A stretch of DNA of 33,145 nt from Shewanella hafniensis (GTDB taxonomy: Bacteria; Pseudomonadota; Gammaproteobacteria; Enterobacterales; Shewanellaceae). Positions within the stretch are counted from its first letter, which is position 1. Each line of letters opens with the position of its first letter. The position numbers were made by a program, and so were the translations under genes. Positions 1-8,318 of this stretch are shown here, piece after piece. The notes below the pieces were generated by a model. The model saw only the letters and a program-made list of their open reading frames with translations, was not told the origin of the DNA and ran no database searches. The DNA lies in assembly GCF_019655335.1 (NCBI RefSeq), contig NZ_BPFD01000052.1:1-33145 (forward strand). Direction: 5' to 3'.

Positions 1-228
1 ACCAGAGAAATGGTCTTCACCACACAAATAGGCACGCCTAACGACTCGACTACAACAGTGATAAAAAGGCGTATCTTCCAAACTGATTTGAGTTCTCCTT
101 GGCTGTGGCATCATCACACTCCTTGTGCTGGATTAAAGGTACTAAGCCTAGTTGAGAAAAGCGTGACTCACAAAGGAGTCATCGCTAAATTAGAATGGGT
201 GGCTTATGAAAAACTGCTTAAGAAAAAA

Positions 229-855
229 CTATCTATCACTGGTCATGACTTTACTGGCCAAGCCAATAAGCAACACCCCTGATATTCCCTCTAAGGCTCT
301 GGAATAACGCTGGGAATTGGGCCGACTAAATACCCAGCTTCCCGCAGACGCATAAAGGACGTTACACAGGGTCGCTAACAAACTGAAAATAAGACCAAGG
401 GTTAACAGCTGAATTGACGTTGACCCCGCTAACGGGTCAATAAACTGCGGCAAAAAAGAGAGGAAAAATAAAGCAACTTTAGGATTAAGTACACTAACGA
501 CAATGCCTTGGAAAAATACGTTGTCGTTTGATTTGCTATTGTCATCAACAACAATATGATTGTAGCCACGCCACATTGATATTAACGCTTGAATGCCTAA
601 ATACATTAGATACGCGGCCCCCAACCACTTCACAATACTAAAAGCCAACGCTGAACTGAGAATGATGGCAGATAATCCCAAGCTAGCAGCAAGCGTGTGA
701 ACAAAATAACCCACACCTAAACCCATCGCAGCTTTAAGCCCACTGATCATTTTACCTTTCATTGTGTTAGATACAATGTAGATAACATCGGGTCCAGGGA
801 TAAGATTGATAGCAAGGCAAGCAACTGCAAACAGTAATAGTGAATTTAAATCCAT
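229..855 (-). CDS. LysE/RhtB family amino-acid exporter
   Basis: Inner-membrane exporter of the LysE/RhtB superfamily, 208 residues, the usual family length. The N-terminal membrane segment contains INLIPGPDVIYI, which matches the family signature. Further hydrophobic segments follow, with an AYLMYLGIQ stretch and an LNPKVALFFLSFLPQF stretch that are typical of RhtB proteins. The start is the ATG at 853-855, preceded by AAGGAG about 8 bases upstream. A longer reading frame exists upstream, but its extra 28 residues are hydrophilic, Cys-rich and have no ribosome site. The substrate cannot be told from sequence; homoserine, threonine, leucine and other amino acids are known for the family. No operon partner is visible. 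Confidence 0.9.
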   Translation of the reverse strand: MDLNSLLLFAVACLAINLIPGPDVIYIVSNTMKGKMISGLKAAMGLGVGYFVHTLAASLGLSAIILSSALAFSIVKWLGAAYLMYLGIQALISMWRGYNHIVVDDNSKSNDNVFFQGIVVSVLNPKVALFFLSFLPQFIDPLAGSTSIQLLTLGLIFSLLATLCNVLYASAGSWVFSRPNSQRYSRALEGISGVLLIGLASKVMTSDR

Positions 856-1083
856 TTCATTTTTCTCCTTGTTAAACGCGTAACCTATCGCGCCCGCGTA
901 AGTGGTGTTCAACGCAACACCACAGCCTCTGCAAACCACTTTAAAAATAAAATCAAAACGTTAACTACAAGTAAGTTGATAACCAGAGCCTGTGCTCAAC
1001 TTTATATACTTTTTGCCCACGTCTTGATTCAAAGCAAACCTCAATTTGCTCATCCTTAACGATCTTAATTGGCGCTTAATTAT

Positions 1084-1929
1084 TTATTCACGGCAAATCG
1101 TTAAACGGCGCAGCGCAAAAACCCCCAGGAGTGAAAGTATCAATAGCGATAAACTGCCACCGCCGCTGTAACCTTGTTTATGTTCAATAGTGGCAACCTG
1201 CTCTTCTTTAACCCGTGTTTTAAAGCGGGCGAGCTCATCGTCTAAATTGACTATCATATCGTTCACCGCCAGCTCAAAACCCTCATAGGATTTCTCCCTT
1301 AGGGTTGTCGTCACGCCAACAGCGGTTGAACTTTCAGTTAACTGATTTATGCCCGGCGCCCTAAATAACATCTTTTGGCTGCGCATATCGAACACCGCAG
1401 TATCGACAAAGGTTTGAATGGCATTCTCATTGCCGGGGATTAAATACATGCCCACGATAGTCCAATAAAGAATGGCGGATTTGTTCTCGTGGCTTTGCAT
1501 CATTTGATCGTAAGAAACCAGCGCCATCACATCGACGTCATGCAGGCGGGCAACTTGCTGCAAGGTATTAAAACCTTTGCCATTTTTAAGATAGGTGCTC
1601 GGAATGATTTCAATACGATCGATATAATCGTATTTGATAAAGGATTGTTTCACCTTGTTGAGCAAAGCGACTTGGGCGCGACTGTCTATGGCATCGGCTT
1701 GCCAATGGGATGAAGGTAAAAAAGCAATGCCGACGGTAATAGGCAAACGCAGTACAGGTAAGGATGGCTGCTGGGCTTGGCGACTCTTCTCATCTGGATA
1801 TAAGTATTCGACTAAGCTACTCGATACCGCCTTTTTATCTGTAGTATTGCCGTTAAAAAACGCGCTGCAGCCACTGAGTGAAAGCATTGCGAGTGAGATT
1901 ATGCCGCTGGTTATGATCTTAAGTTTCAT
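1084..1929 (-). CDS. Rhombotarget-type lipoprotein with GlyGly-CTERM tail
   Basis: Predicted lipoprotein of 281 residues. The N-terminus is a lipoprotein signal with lipobox LSGC, so Cys21 would be acylated. The C-terminus carries a GGGS stretch, a hydrophobic helix (LSLLILSLLGVFAL) and a basic end (RR), which is the GlyGly-CTERM sorting signal removed by rhombosortase. This combination fits the rhombotarget lipoprotein family. I chose the ATG at 1927-1929 because AGGG lies 7 bases upstream and the signal peptide then starts cleanly; an upstream ATG at 1950 would add 7 residues. The molecular function is unknown. The middle of the protein has no motif I can name. Confidence 0.8.
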   Translation of the reverse strand: MKLKIITSGIISLAMLSLSGCSAFFNGNTTDKKAVSSSLVEYLYPDEKSRQAQQPSLPVLRLPITVGIAFLPSSHWQADAIDSRAQVALLNKVKQSFIKYDYIDRIEIIPSTYLKNGKGFNTLQQVARLHDVDVMALVSYDQMMQSHENKSAILYWTIVGMYLIPGNENAIQTFVDTAVFDMRSQKMLFRAPGINQLTESSTAVGVTTTLREKSYEGFELAVNDMIVNLDDELARFKTRVKEEQVATIEHKQGYSGGGSLSLLILSLLGVFALRRLTICRE

Positions 1930-2097
1930 CTGTTTCCCTACCGTATCCATACACTGCCGCTAATGATGCTACTGAATTTATTGCTAGCGGATATTGCTGG
2001 CTACCTTATCCACTCATTACTGTTAAAACAAGTCGTTATGTTCACATATCAAGTCAAAGACATTCAAACTCAGGTTTTACATACCAATTTTAGATAC

Positions 2098-2123
2098 AAA
2101 AAAGCCGCATCATAAAATGCGGC
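2098..2123 (-). terminator. Rho-independent terminator after def
   Basis: Inverted repeat GCCGCAT/ATGCGGC with a short loop, followed on the minus strand by a T run. It lies 70 bases past the def stop codon. Confidence 0.8.
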
Positions 2124-2192
2124 TAGTCAGGAGATGCAACACGCGCTCAAAAGCGCTCATACACTTTTTATGCACGCTTTCATGCAGTAGGC

Positions 2193-2684
2193 TTAAGCGT
2201 ATTTACGCACTTTTTTAAGGGCGATTTGTTGTTTTAGCATGGATAAATGTTCGATAAATACTTTGCCATGTAAATGGTCGATTTCGTGCTGCAACACTAT
2301 GGCTAAAAACTCATCGGTTTCGATTTCGATAGCTTTGCCAGTTCTGTCTAAGGCGGTCACTTTAACTTTTTCAAAACGTGACACTTTAGCGCGATAACCT
2401 GGGATCGACAGACAGCCTTCTTCACCCACAAACTCGCCAGACTTTTCGACGATTTCAGGGTTGATCAGCACTTGAGGTTGGTCGCGACCGTCAGATAAAT
2501 CGATCACAATAATTGCATCCGTACTGCCGACTTGCGTTGCCGCTAAACCGATACCATCGTCCGTGTGATACATGGTTTCGATTAAATCATCGATAAATCC
2601 CTGAACAGCTTCAATATCTTTTACAGGTTGCGCTTTACGTTTAAGGCGCTCGTCGGGAATGGTTAAAATATCGAGTACAGCCAT
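2193..2684 (-). CDS. def: Peptide deformylase
   Basis: Removes the N-formyl group from nascent proteins in the cytoplasm. All three metal-site motifs are present in order: GIGLAATQVG (about residues 44-53), EGCLSIPG (about 88-95, with the metal-binding Cys) and QHEIDHLHG (about 131-139, with two metal-binding His and the catalytic Glu). At 163 residues it has normal length. It is not next to fmt, the usual partner of the main def copy, so it is probably an extra deformylase; Shewanella genomes carry several. The gene appears to be a single transcription unit ending at the hairpin at 2098-2123. Confidence 0.95.
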   Translation of the reverse strand: MAVLDILTIPDERLKRKAQPVKDIEAVQGFIDDLIETMYHTDDGIGLAATQVGSTDAIIVIDLSDGRDQPQVLINPEIVEKSGEFVGEEGCLSIPGYRAKVSRFEKVKVTALDRTGKAIEIETDEFLAIVLQHEIDHLHGKVFIEHLSMLKQQIALKKVRKYA

Positions 2685-2979
2685 GCCAGTTATCTTCTCT
2701 CATCGAGTCAAAAAAATTGGCGCTATTATGGACTATTTGACCATTTACACAATATTAAAGCTAAAAACAGTTTAAATATTTTGTTAGCAATCGAGATAGT
2801 CGATAAAAAATACCGAGTAATGCATCATCCATTGTGTGCTTAATGCCCTCACTTCTTCCGCTAAACCAGACTTTTCCGTTACACTAGCGCAACCTCGTCG
2901 CCCACGATTTTTACTGTGTGACCTTTTAAGACTGATTCTCTGAGCATGAACACGCATTTAGCTGAGGGCCAACTATTCG

Positions 2980-3417
2980 ATGGCATCGTTTCCGAAAGAC
3001 AAATCGCCGCTGTATCGCTATCTTGAAAAAGATAAACAAGATGAGCAGGATTTAGCGAGTCACCAGCACCAAGCGGTTGAGCTATCCCCCATGGCGAAAA
3101 TCTGGTATATCGTTGCGATGATCCCGCAGGGAAAAATCAGCAGTTATGGCAAAATTGCCGATTATGCGGGATTACCGGGGCGAGCACGTTATGTGTCCAA
3201 GGCACTCAAATCGGCACCCGAGCATTTGTCTCTGCCTTGGCACAGAGTACTCAATAGTCAGGGTAAAATCTCCTTCGAGAAAAATTCAGTCTCCTTTCAG
3301 GAACAGATGGAATTATTAAGAATCGAAGGGATAACAGTGAACTGCGGCAAAGTTAGTTTGTCTGAGTACCAGTGGCGTCCCGATCTGGTCACTTTAGTCA
3401 TGGCAATGCCATTTTAG
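2980..3417 (+). CDS. Alkyltransferase-like protein (ATL, MGMT family without the acceptor Cys)
   Basis: 145 residues, MGMT C-terminal DNA-binding fold. The active-site motif PCHRV of true methyltransferases is PWHRV here, so the alkyl-acceptor cysteine is replaced by Trp. This is the hallmark of ATL proteins such as E. coli YbaZ, which bind O6-alkylguanine and pass the lesion to nucleotide excision repair. The helix-turn-helix part (KISSYGKIADYAGLPGRARYV) is intact. About 37 residues precede the core domain; YbaZ also has an N-terminal extension, so the first ATG is plausible, although its GAGGG ribosome site is 12 bases away. An internal ATG at the start of MAKIW is the alternative. Confidence 0.88.
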   Translation: MASFPKDKSPLYRYLEKDKQDEQDLASHQHQAVELSPMAKIWYIVAMIPQGKISSYGKIADYAGLPGRARYVSKALKSAPEHLSLPWHRVLNSQGKISFEKNSVSFQEQMELLRIEGITVNCGKVSLSEYQWRPDLVTLVMAMPF

Positions 3418-3642
3418 TTTAATATACTGATCCATAAACTGTTTACATGTGTTTACATGGCTATTTACAGCAGTGTCGGCCTCGGCTATAACCTGCTAAC
3501 CGTCGACTCAGATTTTTGATTTACGCTGAACTGATTTACCCTGAACTGTGTAAGTAAGCATGCTACTCGACACTTTTTTATCAACCACTACTGAGCGTTT
3601 GTAGTGATACAAGGTGAAAACCTGCGACCCAAGGAGCATTCT

Positions 3643-4434
3643 TTGCGTACCATTCCCACATTATTAGTGAGCTTAACGGCCCTCACCCAAAGTATGTTTG
3701 CCATAGCCGCGCCGACGCCGCTCACGCCGCAGACGGCCGAATACCAAGTCAACTATGGGGATATCGAACTCGGTAAAGCTAAATACACCCTGCCCAATCC
3801 AGAAGATGGGGTGTATAAGTATCGTTTTGACAGCGATCTTAGCCTGTTATTGCTAACCGATGTGCGCCACATTTTGAGTGAATTTACTCAAGAAAATAGT
3901 CAACTCAGCCCTTTACGTTACTTACAGCAGCGTCAAGGTGTCGGCCCGAATTACACAGAACAAACCGCGTTCGCCAAAGCGCAGGGCTTTATTCATACCC
4001 GTTATAAAGACGAGAAAGGCAAATTCCCCTATGAAGGCGAGATTTTCGATCCGCTAATGGTGCAATTGCAATTCAGGCTCGATATGGTCTCGGGCAAAGA
4101 AGCGCTCGACTACAAGATGGTCAAAGACAACGAACTGGATGAATATAAGTTCCATGTCATTGGCAGAGAACGGATGAACATCGACAGTGGCAGTTACGAC
4201 ACAGTCAAAATTGAAGTGGTGCGTGACAATAAAAAACGTCAAACCTTCTTCTGGATGGCACCGGATTTAGCCTACCTGCCCGTACGGTTAACACATTTTG
4301 AAAAAGGCAGTAAGCAGCTCGATATCAAGTTGCTGAAGTATCACTTCGATGAAGTTGTGAGCCAAGAAAGCACCCCGGCAGATATTGCTGAGCAACCGCA
4401 AGTACCAAAACTGCTCGGCACGACGGAAGGTTAA
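3643..4434 (+). CDS. DUF3108 exported protein
   Basis: Exported protein of about 263 residues of the DUF3108 family, whose function is unknown. I place the start at a TTG (3643) because AAGGAG lies 6 bases upstream. The protein then begins directly with a signal peptide that ends near SMFAIAAP. An earlier GTG at 3604 would add 13 hydrophilic residues and has no ribosome site. The mature part begins with a YQVNYGDIELGKAKYTL strand pattern and contains FFWMAPDLAYLPVRL, both typical of the family. The last 20 residues are Pro/Glu-rich. It stands alone between atl and a convergent amidotransferase gene. Confidence 0.8.
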   Translation: MRTIPTLLVSLTALTQSMFAIAAPTPLTPQTAEYQVNYGDIELGKAKYTLPNPEDGVYKYRFDSDLSLLLLTDVRHILSEFTQENSQLSPLRYLQQRQGVGPNYTEQTAFAKAQGFIHTRYKDEKGKFPYEGEIFDPLMVQLQFRLDMVSGKEALDYKMVKDNELDEYKFHVIGRERMNIDSGSYDTVKIEVVRDNKKRQTFFWMAPDLAYLPVRLTHFEKGSKQLDIKLLKYHFDEVVSQESTPADIAEQPQVPKLLGTTEG

Positions 4435-4472
4435 CTGGCAAAGCATTGAGTTGAGTTGAGAAAATCAACTTA

Positions 4473-4502
4473 ACTCAATGATACTCAATGATACTCAATG
4501 AT
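4473..4502 (+). repeat. Three tandem copies of a 10-bp unit
   Basis: ACTCAATGAT occurs three times in a row. The first copy is also the end of an imperfect hairpin (GTTGA/TCAAC) just after the DUF3108 stop. The 287-base gap between the convergent genes holds nothing else I can name. Confidence 0.8.
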
Positions 4503-4721
4503 ACAAAGCCTTAGCTGAATTACACCGATAAAACCAAAACGTACTAATACCGAATCGAATGAATAGCTAACCTAGCTAGTATTTAACTGAACCTAGGGCC
4601 AGAACTCTAAGTTCGGTTAATGCTCATAGCTAATGGTTCATAGCTGACAGTTCATTGCAACAAGTTCGTTACTAATGGCCTATCACTAATCCTTGTTTGC
4701 TAAAAGATGCGTTGGATAACA

Positions 4722-5501
4722 TCAGAGATCGATTAACAGCTCACCCAATCTGAACAGCTTCCAGTTACCCGGCTGCATAACGCGCCACTGTTCATTCTCG
4801 GTCAATGGGCGAGTCGCAATCACAGTCACCACATCATGGGCGGTAGTTTCCTTATCAAAATCAATCACCACATCGGTATCAATAAGTTTCGCTTTACCAA
4901 ACGGCGCGCGGCGAGTGATGTAACATAAGTTATTACTGCAATAGCTCATTAAATGCTCGCCATCGCTCAATATCATGTTGAACACACCTAAGGCACGGAT
5001 TTGCTCGGCCAACGTCGCGACAAAATGGAACACAGCCAACATATCTTCAGGTTTAGTACCGCCAAACTTCTGGGCGACTTGTTCCAAAATCCAGCAGAAA
5101 GCAAGTTCGCTATCGGTATCGCCTACGGGTTGATAGCGCGAGACATGAAACTTGGGCAGATAGTCCGTCAATTGCCCATTATGGGCATAGGTCCAATAAC
5201 GTCCCCATAATTCGCGGGTAAAAGGATGAGTATTCTCTAAAGACACACAGCCGCGATTCGCTTGGCGAATATGGCTTATCACCACTTCACTTTTAATCGG
5301 GTAGGATTTGATCAATTTTGCAATATGCGATTCGCTACTCGGGCAAGCATCTTTAAAAGTACGGCTGCCTTTGCCCTCGTAAAACGTAATACCCCAGCCG
5401 TCCACGTGGGGACCGGTTACACCACCACGTTGTGCTAATCCCGTAAAACTAAACACAATATCGGTCGGCACATTGGCGCTCATCGCCAGTAACTCGCACA
5501 T
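4722..5501 (-). CDS. Class II glutamine amidotransferase, YafJ type
   Basis: Cytoplasmic protein of 259 residues with the N-terminal nucleophile fold of class II glutamine amidotransferases. After removal of Met1, Cys2 would be the catalytic nucleophile (MCELLAMSA). GWGITFYEG, HIRQAN and HPF-Y-AHNGQL follow in the order expected for the glutaminase pocket. No synthase domain is attached. It resembles E. coli YafJ, whose gene lies near fadE, and here too fadE is the divergent neighbour. The acceptor of the ammonia or glutamyl group is not known. Confidence 0.88.
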   Translation of the reverse strand: MCELLAMSANVPTDIVFSFTGLAQRGGVTGPHVDGWGITFYEGKGSRTFKDACPSSESHIAKLIKSYPIKSEVVISHIRQANRGCVSLENTHPFTRELWGRYWTYAHNGQLTDYLPKFHVSRYQPVGDTDSELAFCWILEQVAQKFGGTKPEDMLAVFHFVATLAEQIRALGVFNMILSDGEHLMSYCSNNLCYITRRAPFGKAKLIDTDVVIDFDKETTAHDVVTVIATRPLTENEQWRVMQPGNWKLFRLGELLIDL

Positions 5502-5590
5502 ATTTCTCGCCTATCATCAATCAAAAAAACTACTTATTGGCATTGTAACTAGTTGATGACATTTGTGGAATGATCAAAGCTGACAAATAA

Positions 5591-5608
5591 TTTAAACAAT
5601 TGTTTGAA
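5591..5608. promoter_or_regulatory. PsrA-like operator upstream of fadE
   Basis: Perfect 12-bp palindrome AAACAATTGTTT with two further matching outer pairs. It sits about 140 bases before the fadE start. Its AAAC-GTTT architecture resembles the sites bound by the fatty-acid-responsive repressor PsrA, which controls fad genes in Shewanella and Pseudomonas. The assignment rests on resemblance only. Confidence 0.5.
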
Positions 5609-5676
5609 AAATACTTGTATTAAAATTGTCTTAGGTTTAACTTTTATGCGACACAGGTCTGACCACAAACTATAAT

Positions 5677-5692
5677 TGTGATCGCAATCAAT
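5677..5692. promoter_or_regulatory. Possible CRP site upstream of fadE
   Basis: TGTGA-N6-TCAAT: one perfect CRP half-site and one with three of five bases matching. It is centred about 60 bases before the fadE start codon. Confidence 0.3.
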
Positions 5693-5745
5693 AAAACACT
5701 CTATGACCTGTGGTTGGCACTCGGTCATATTTAAGGAGAATTACA

Positions 5746-8193
5746 GTGACTACCCTACTTTGGATCATCGCCATGATCTTAGTGCTAGGAGCCCTAGCTT
5801 ACCTTCGGGTATCTTTGCTCACTGCCACTATTACAGCCGCTGTTGTGATGACAGCAGGATGGACACTCGATGTTGTCGGCCCTATCTCTTGGATCGTTTT
5901 CCTTGTGGTAGCCTTGCCGTTAAATATCAGTGCATTTAGACAAAATGTGATCAGTCGCCCACTGATGAAGGTATATCGCGGCATCATGCCGGAAATGTCT
6001 TCAACTGAGAAAGAAGCGATTGAAGCCGGCACCACTTGGTGGGAAGCCGATCTGTTTGCGGGTAACCCGAACTGGAAAAAACTGCATAACTACCCAGTTG
6101 CGCGTTTAAGCGCTGACGAACAGGCCTTCCTCGATGGCCCTGTTGAAGAAGTGTGCCGCATGGTGAATCAACACCAAGTATCACATCAACTGGCTGATTT
6201 ACCCGCTGAAGTATGGCAATACCTGAAAGATCACGGCTTCTTCGCCATGATCATTAAGAAAAAATACGGCGGTTTAGAATATTCGGCTTATGCCCAATCT
6301 CGCGTGTTACAAAAACTGGCGGGGTTAAGCAGTGAGTTGGCTTCAACTGTTGGCGTACCTAACTCTTTAGGCCCTGGAGAGCTGCTGCAACATTACGGCA
6401 CGCCAGAGCAACAAAACCATTATTTACCGCGTTTAGCCAAAGGCTTAGAAGTCCCCTGTTTTGCACTAACCAGCCCAGAAGCCGGTAGCGATGCAGGCTC
6501 GATTCCTGACTTTGGTATTGTGTGTAAAGGCCAATGGGAAGGTGAAGAAGTTCTGGGAATGAAACTGACCTGGAACAAACGTTACATCACCTTAGCGCCT
6601 GTCGCGACAGTATTAGGCCTCGCCTTTAAACTGCGCGATCCAGAGCATCTACTTGGCGATAAAGAAGAACTCGGCATCACCTGCGCCTTGATCCCAACAG
6701 ATGTTGAAGGCGTTGAAACTGGCCGTCGCCACTTCCCGCTCAACTGTATGTTCCAAAACGGTCCGACTCGCGGCAACGAAGTGTTTGTACCATTAAGCTT
6801 CATTATTGGCGGCCCGAAAATGGCTGGCCAAGGCTGGCGTATGCTAGTGGAATGTTTATCTGTGGGTCGTGGTATCACGCTGCCATCAAACTCAGCAGGT
6901 GGTGTAAAAACCGCAGCGCTGGCAACGGGTGCTTATGCTCGCATTCGTCGTCAGTTCAAATTGCCTATCGGTAAGCTTGAAGGTATTGAAGAGCCAATGG
7001 CACGCATCGGCGGTAACGCCTATCTGATGGATGCTGTGACAACGTTGACCACCACAGGTATCGACTTAGGTGAAAAACCGTCGGTTATCTCTGCAATTGT
7101 GAAATATCACCTGACGGATCGTATGCAGAAATGCGTTATCGATGCCATGGATATTCACGGTGGTAAAGGCGTGTGTCTTGGCCCCAACAACTATTTAGGT
7201 CGTGGCTACCAAGCTGCGCCTATCGCGATTACCGTTGAAGGCGCAAACATCCTGACACGTTCTATGATCATCTACGGCCAAGGCGCAATTCGTTGCCATC
7301 CTTACGTACTGGCAGAAATGGAGTCAGCATTTGATACCGAATCGGGTCAAGGTTTAGCTAACTTCGATGCAGCCATCTTTGGTCACATTGGTTTTGCGAC
7401 CAGTAACTTCATCCGTAGCTTCTGGTTAGGTCTGACATCAAGCCGTTTCTCTAACGCGCCTTATTCAGATAAAACCAAACGTTATTATCAACAGATGAAC
7501 CGTTTCAGTGCCAACCTTGCCTTGCTCTCTGACTTAGCCATGGCAACCTTGGGCGGCAACCTTAAACGTAAAGAGCGTATCTCTGCCCGTTTAGGTGACT
7601 TACTGAGCCAACTGTATCTGGCATCTGCCACGCTGAAGCGCTATGAAGATGAAGGCCGCCAAACCGACGACTTACCATTAGTGCAATGGGCGGTTGAAGA
7701 TGCGCTGTACAAGTTACAAGCCTCGTTAGACGATTTGCTGGATAACTTCCCTATGGGTCTTGGCGGCGCATTACGCGTGGTGATGTTCCCATTCGGTCGT
7801 CCACTGAAACGCCCAAGCGATGTGTTAGATCATAAAGTTGCTAAGATCATGCAAACACCGTGTGAAAGCCGTGACCGTCTAGGTAAAGGCCAGTTCTGGA
7901 CTAACTCTGAGCACAATGCTGTGGGGATCCAAGAACAAACGCTACTGGACATCATCGCGTCTGAGCCTCTACATGACAAAGTCTGTAAGGCGAGCGGTAA
8001 ACGTCTACCCTTCATGTGGTTAGATAAAGTAGCCGCTGAAGGTAAAGCACTGGGCGTGCTGAGCGACGATGAAGTTAACTTGCTAGAAAGAGCGGAAATT
8101 GGTCGTATGAAGTCAATTAACGTTGATGACTTTGACCCAGCTGAACTGCGTCCAGAAGTGGTTTCTACCACTTCACAGGAACGCGCAGCGTAA
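5746..8193 (+). CDS. fadE: Acyl-CoA dehydrogenase FadE
   Basis: First step of fatty-acid beta-oxidation: FAD-dependent conversion of acyl-CoA to trans-2-enoyl-CoA. The protein has 815 residues, almost the length of E. coli FadE (814) and much longer than ordinary acyl-CoA dehydrogenases. The first 60 residues form two or three membrane segments. The acyl-CoA dehydrogenase core follows (CFALTSPEAGSDAGS about residue 245; MDIHGGKGVCLG in the C-terminal helical domain), then the FadE-specific C-terminal extension. I chose the GTG at 5746 because AAGGAG is 7 bases upstream; 12 extra residues could be read from 5710. It is transcribed alone, between a PsrA-like operator and a terminator. Confidence 0.95.
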   Translation: MTTLLWIIAMILVLGALAYLRVSLLTATITAAVVMTAGWTLDVVGPISWIVFLVVALPLNISAFRQNVISRPLMKVYRGIMPEMSSTEKEAIEAGTTWWEADLFAGNPNWKKLHNYPVARLSADEQAFLDGPVEEVCRMVNQHQVSHQLADLPAEVWQYLKDHGFFAMIIKKKYGGLEYSAYAQSRVLQKLAGLSSELASTVGVPNSLGPGELLQHYGTPEQQNHYLPRLAKGLEVPCFALTSPEAGSDAGSIPDFGIVCKGQWEGEEVLGMKLTWNKRYITLAPVATVLGLAFKLRDPEHLLGDKEELGITCALIPTDVEGVETGRRHFPLNCMFQNGPTRGNEVFVPLSFIIGGPKMAGQGWRMLVECLSVGRGITLPSNSAGGVKTAALATGAYARIRRQFKLPIGKLEGIEEPMARIGGNAYLMDAVTTLTTTGIDLGEKPSVISAIVKYHLTDRMQKCVIDAMDIHGGKGVCLGPNNYLGRGYQAAPIAITVEGANILTRSMIIYGQGAIRCHPYVLAEMESAFDTESGQGLANFDAAIFGHIGFATSNFIRSFWLGLTSSRFSNAPYSDKTKRYYQQMNRFSANLALLSDLAMATLGGNLKRKERISARLGDLLSQLYLASATLKRYEDEGRQTDDLPLVQWAVEDALYKLQASLDDLLDNFPMGLGGALRVVMFPFGRPLKRPSDVLDHKVAKIMQTPCESRDRLGKGQFWTNSEHNAVGIQEQTLLDIIASEPLHDKVCKASGKRLPFMWLDKVAAEGKALGVLSDDEVNLLERAEIGRMKSINVDDFDPAELRPEVVSTTSQERAA

Positions 8194-8218
8194 TCCACTC
8201 TGTAAGATTTAAACCAAC

Positions 8219-8248
8219 AAAAAGGAGGCTAATCAGTCTCCTTTTTTA
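8219..8248 (+). terminator. Terminator after fadE
   Basis: Stem AAAGGAG/CTCCTTT with a few inner pairs and a 4-base loop, followed by a T6 run, 26 bases past the fadE stop. Confidence 0.85.
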
Positions 8249-8318
8249 ATGCCTTGACCCAATGACAATTCAAACTACTCCATCACTGAGTGGAGTCTAA
8301 TACCAATCACAGCCTAGG

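Noticed and set aside
10..282. 90-codon open frame at the left edge, plus strand
   Set aside because: No ribosome site, no recognisable domain, and its end overlaps the exporter gene on the other strand. The first 228 bases hold nothing I can support.
4441..4502. CRISPR-like repeats after the DUF3108 gene
   Set aside because: The 10-bp units are directly adjacent without spacers; this is a simple tandem repeat.
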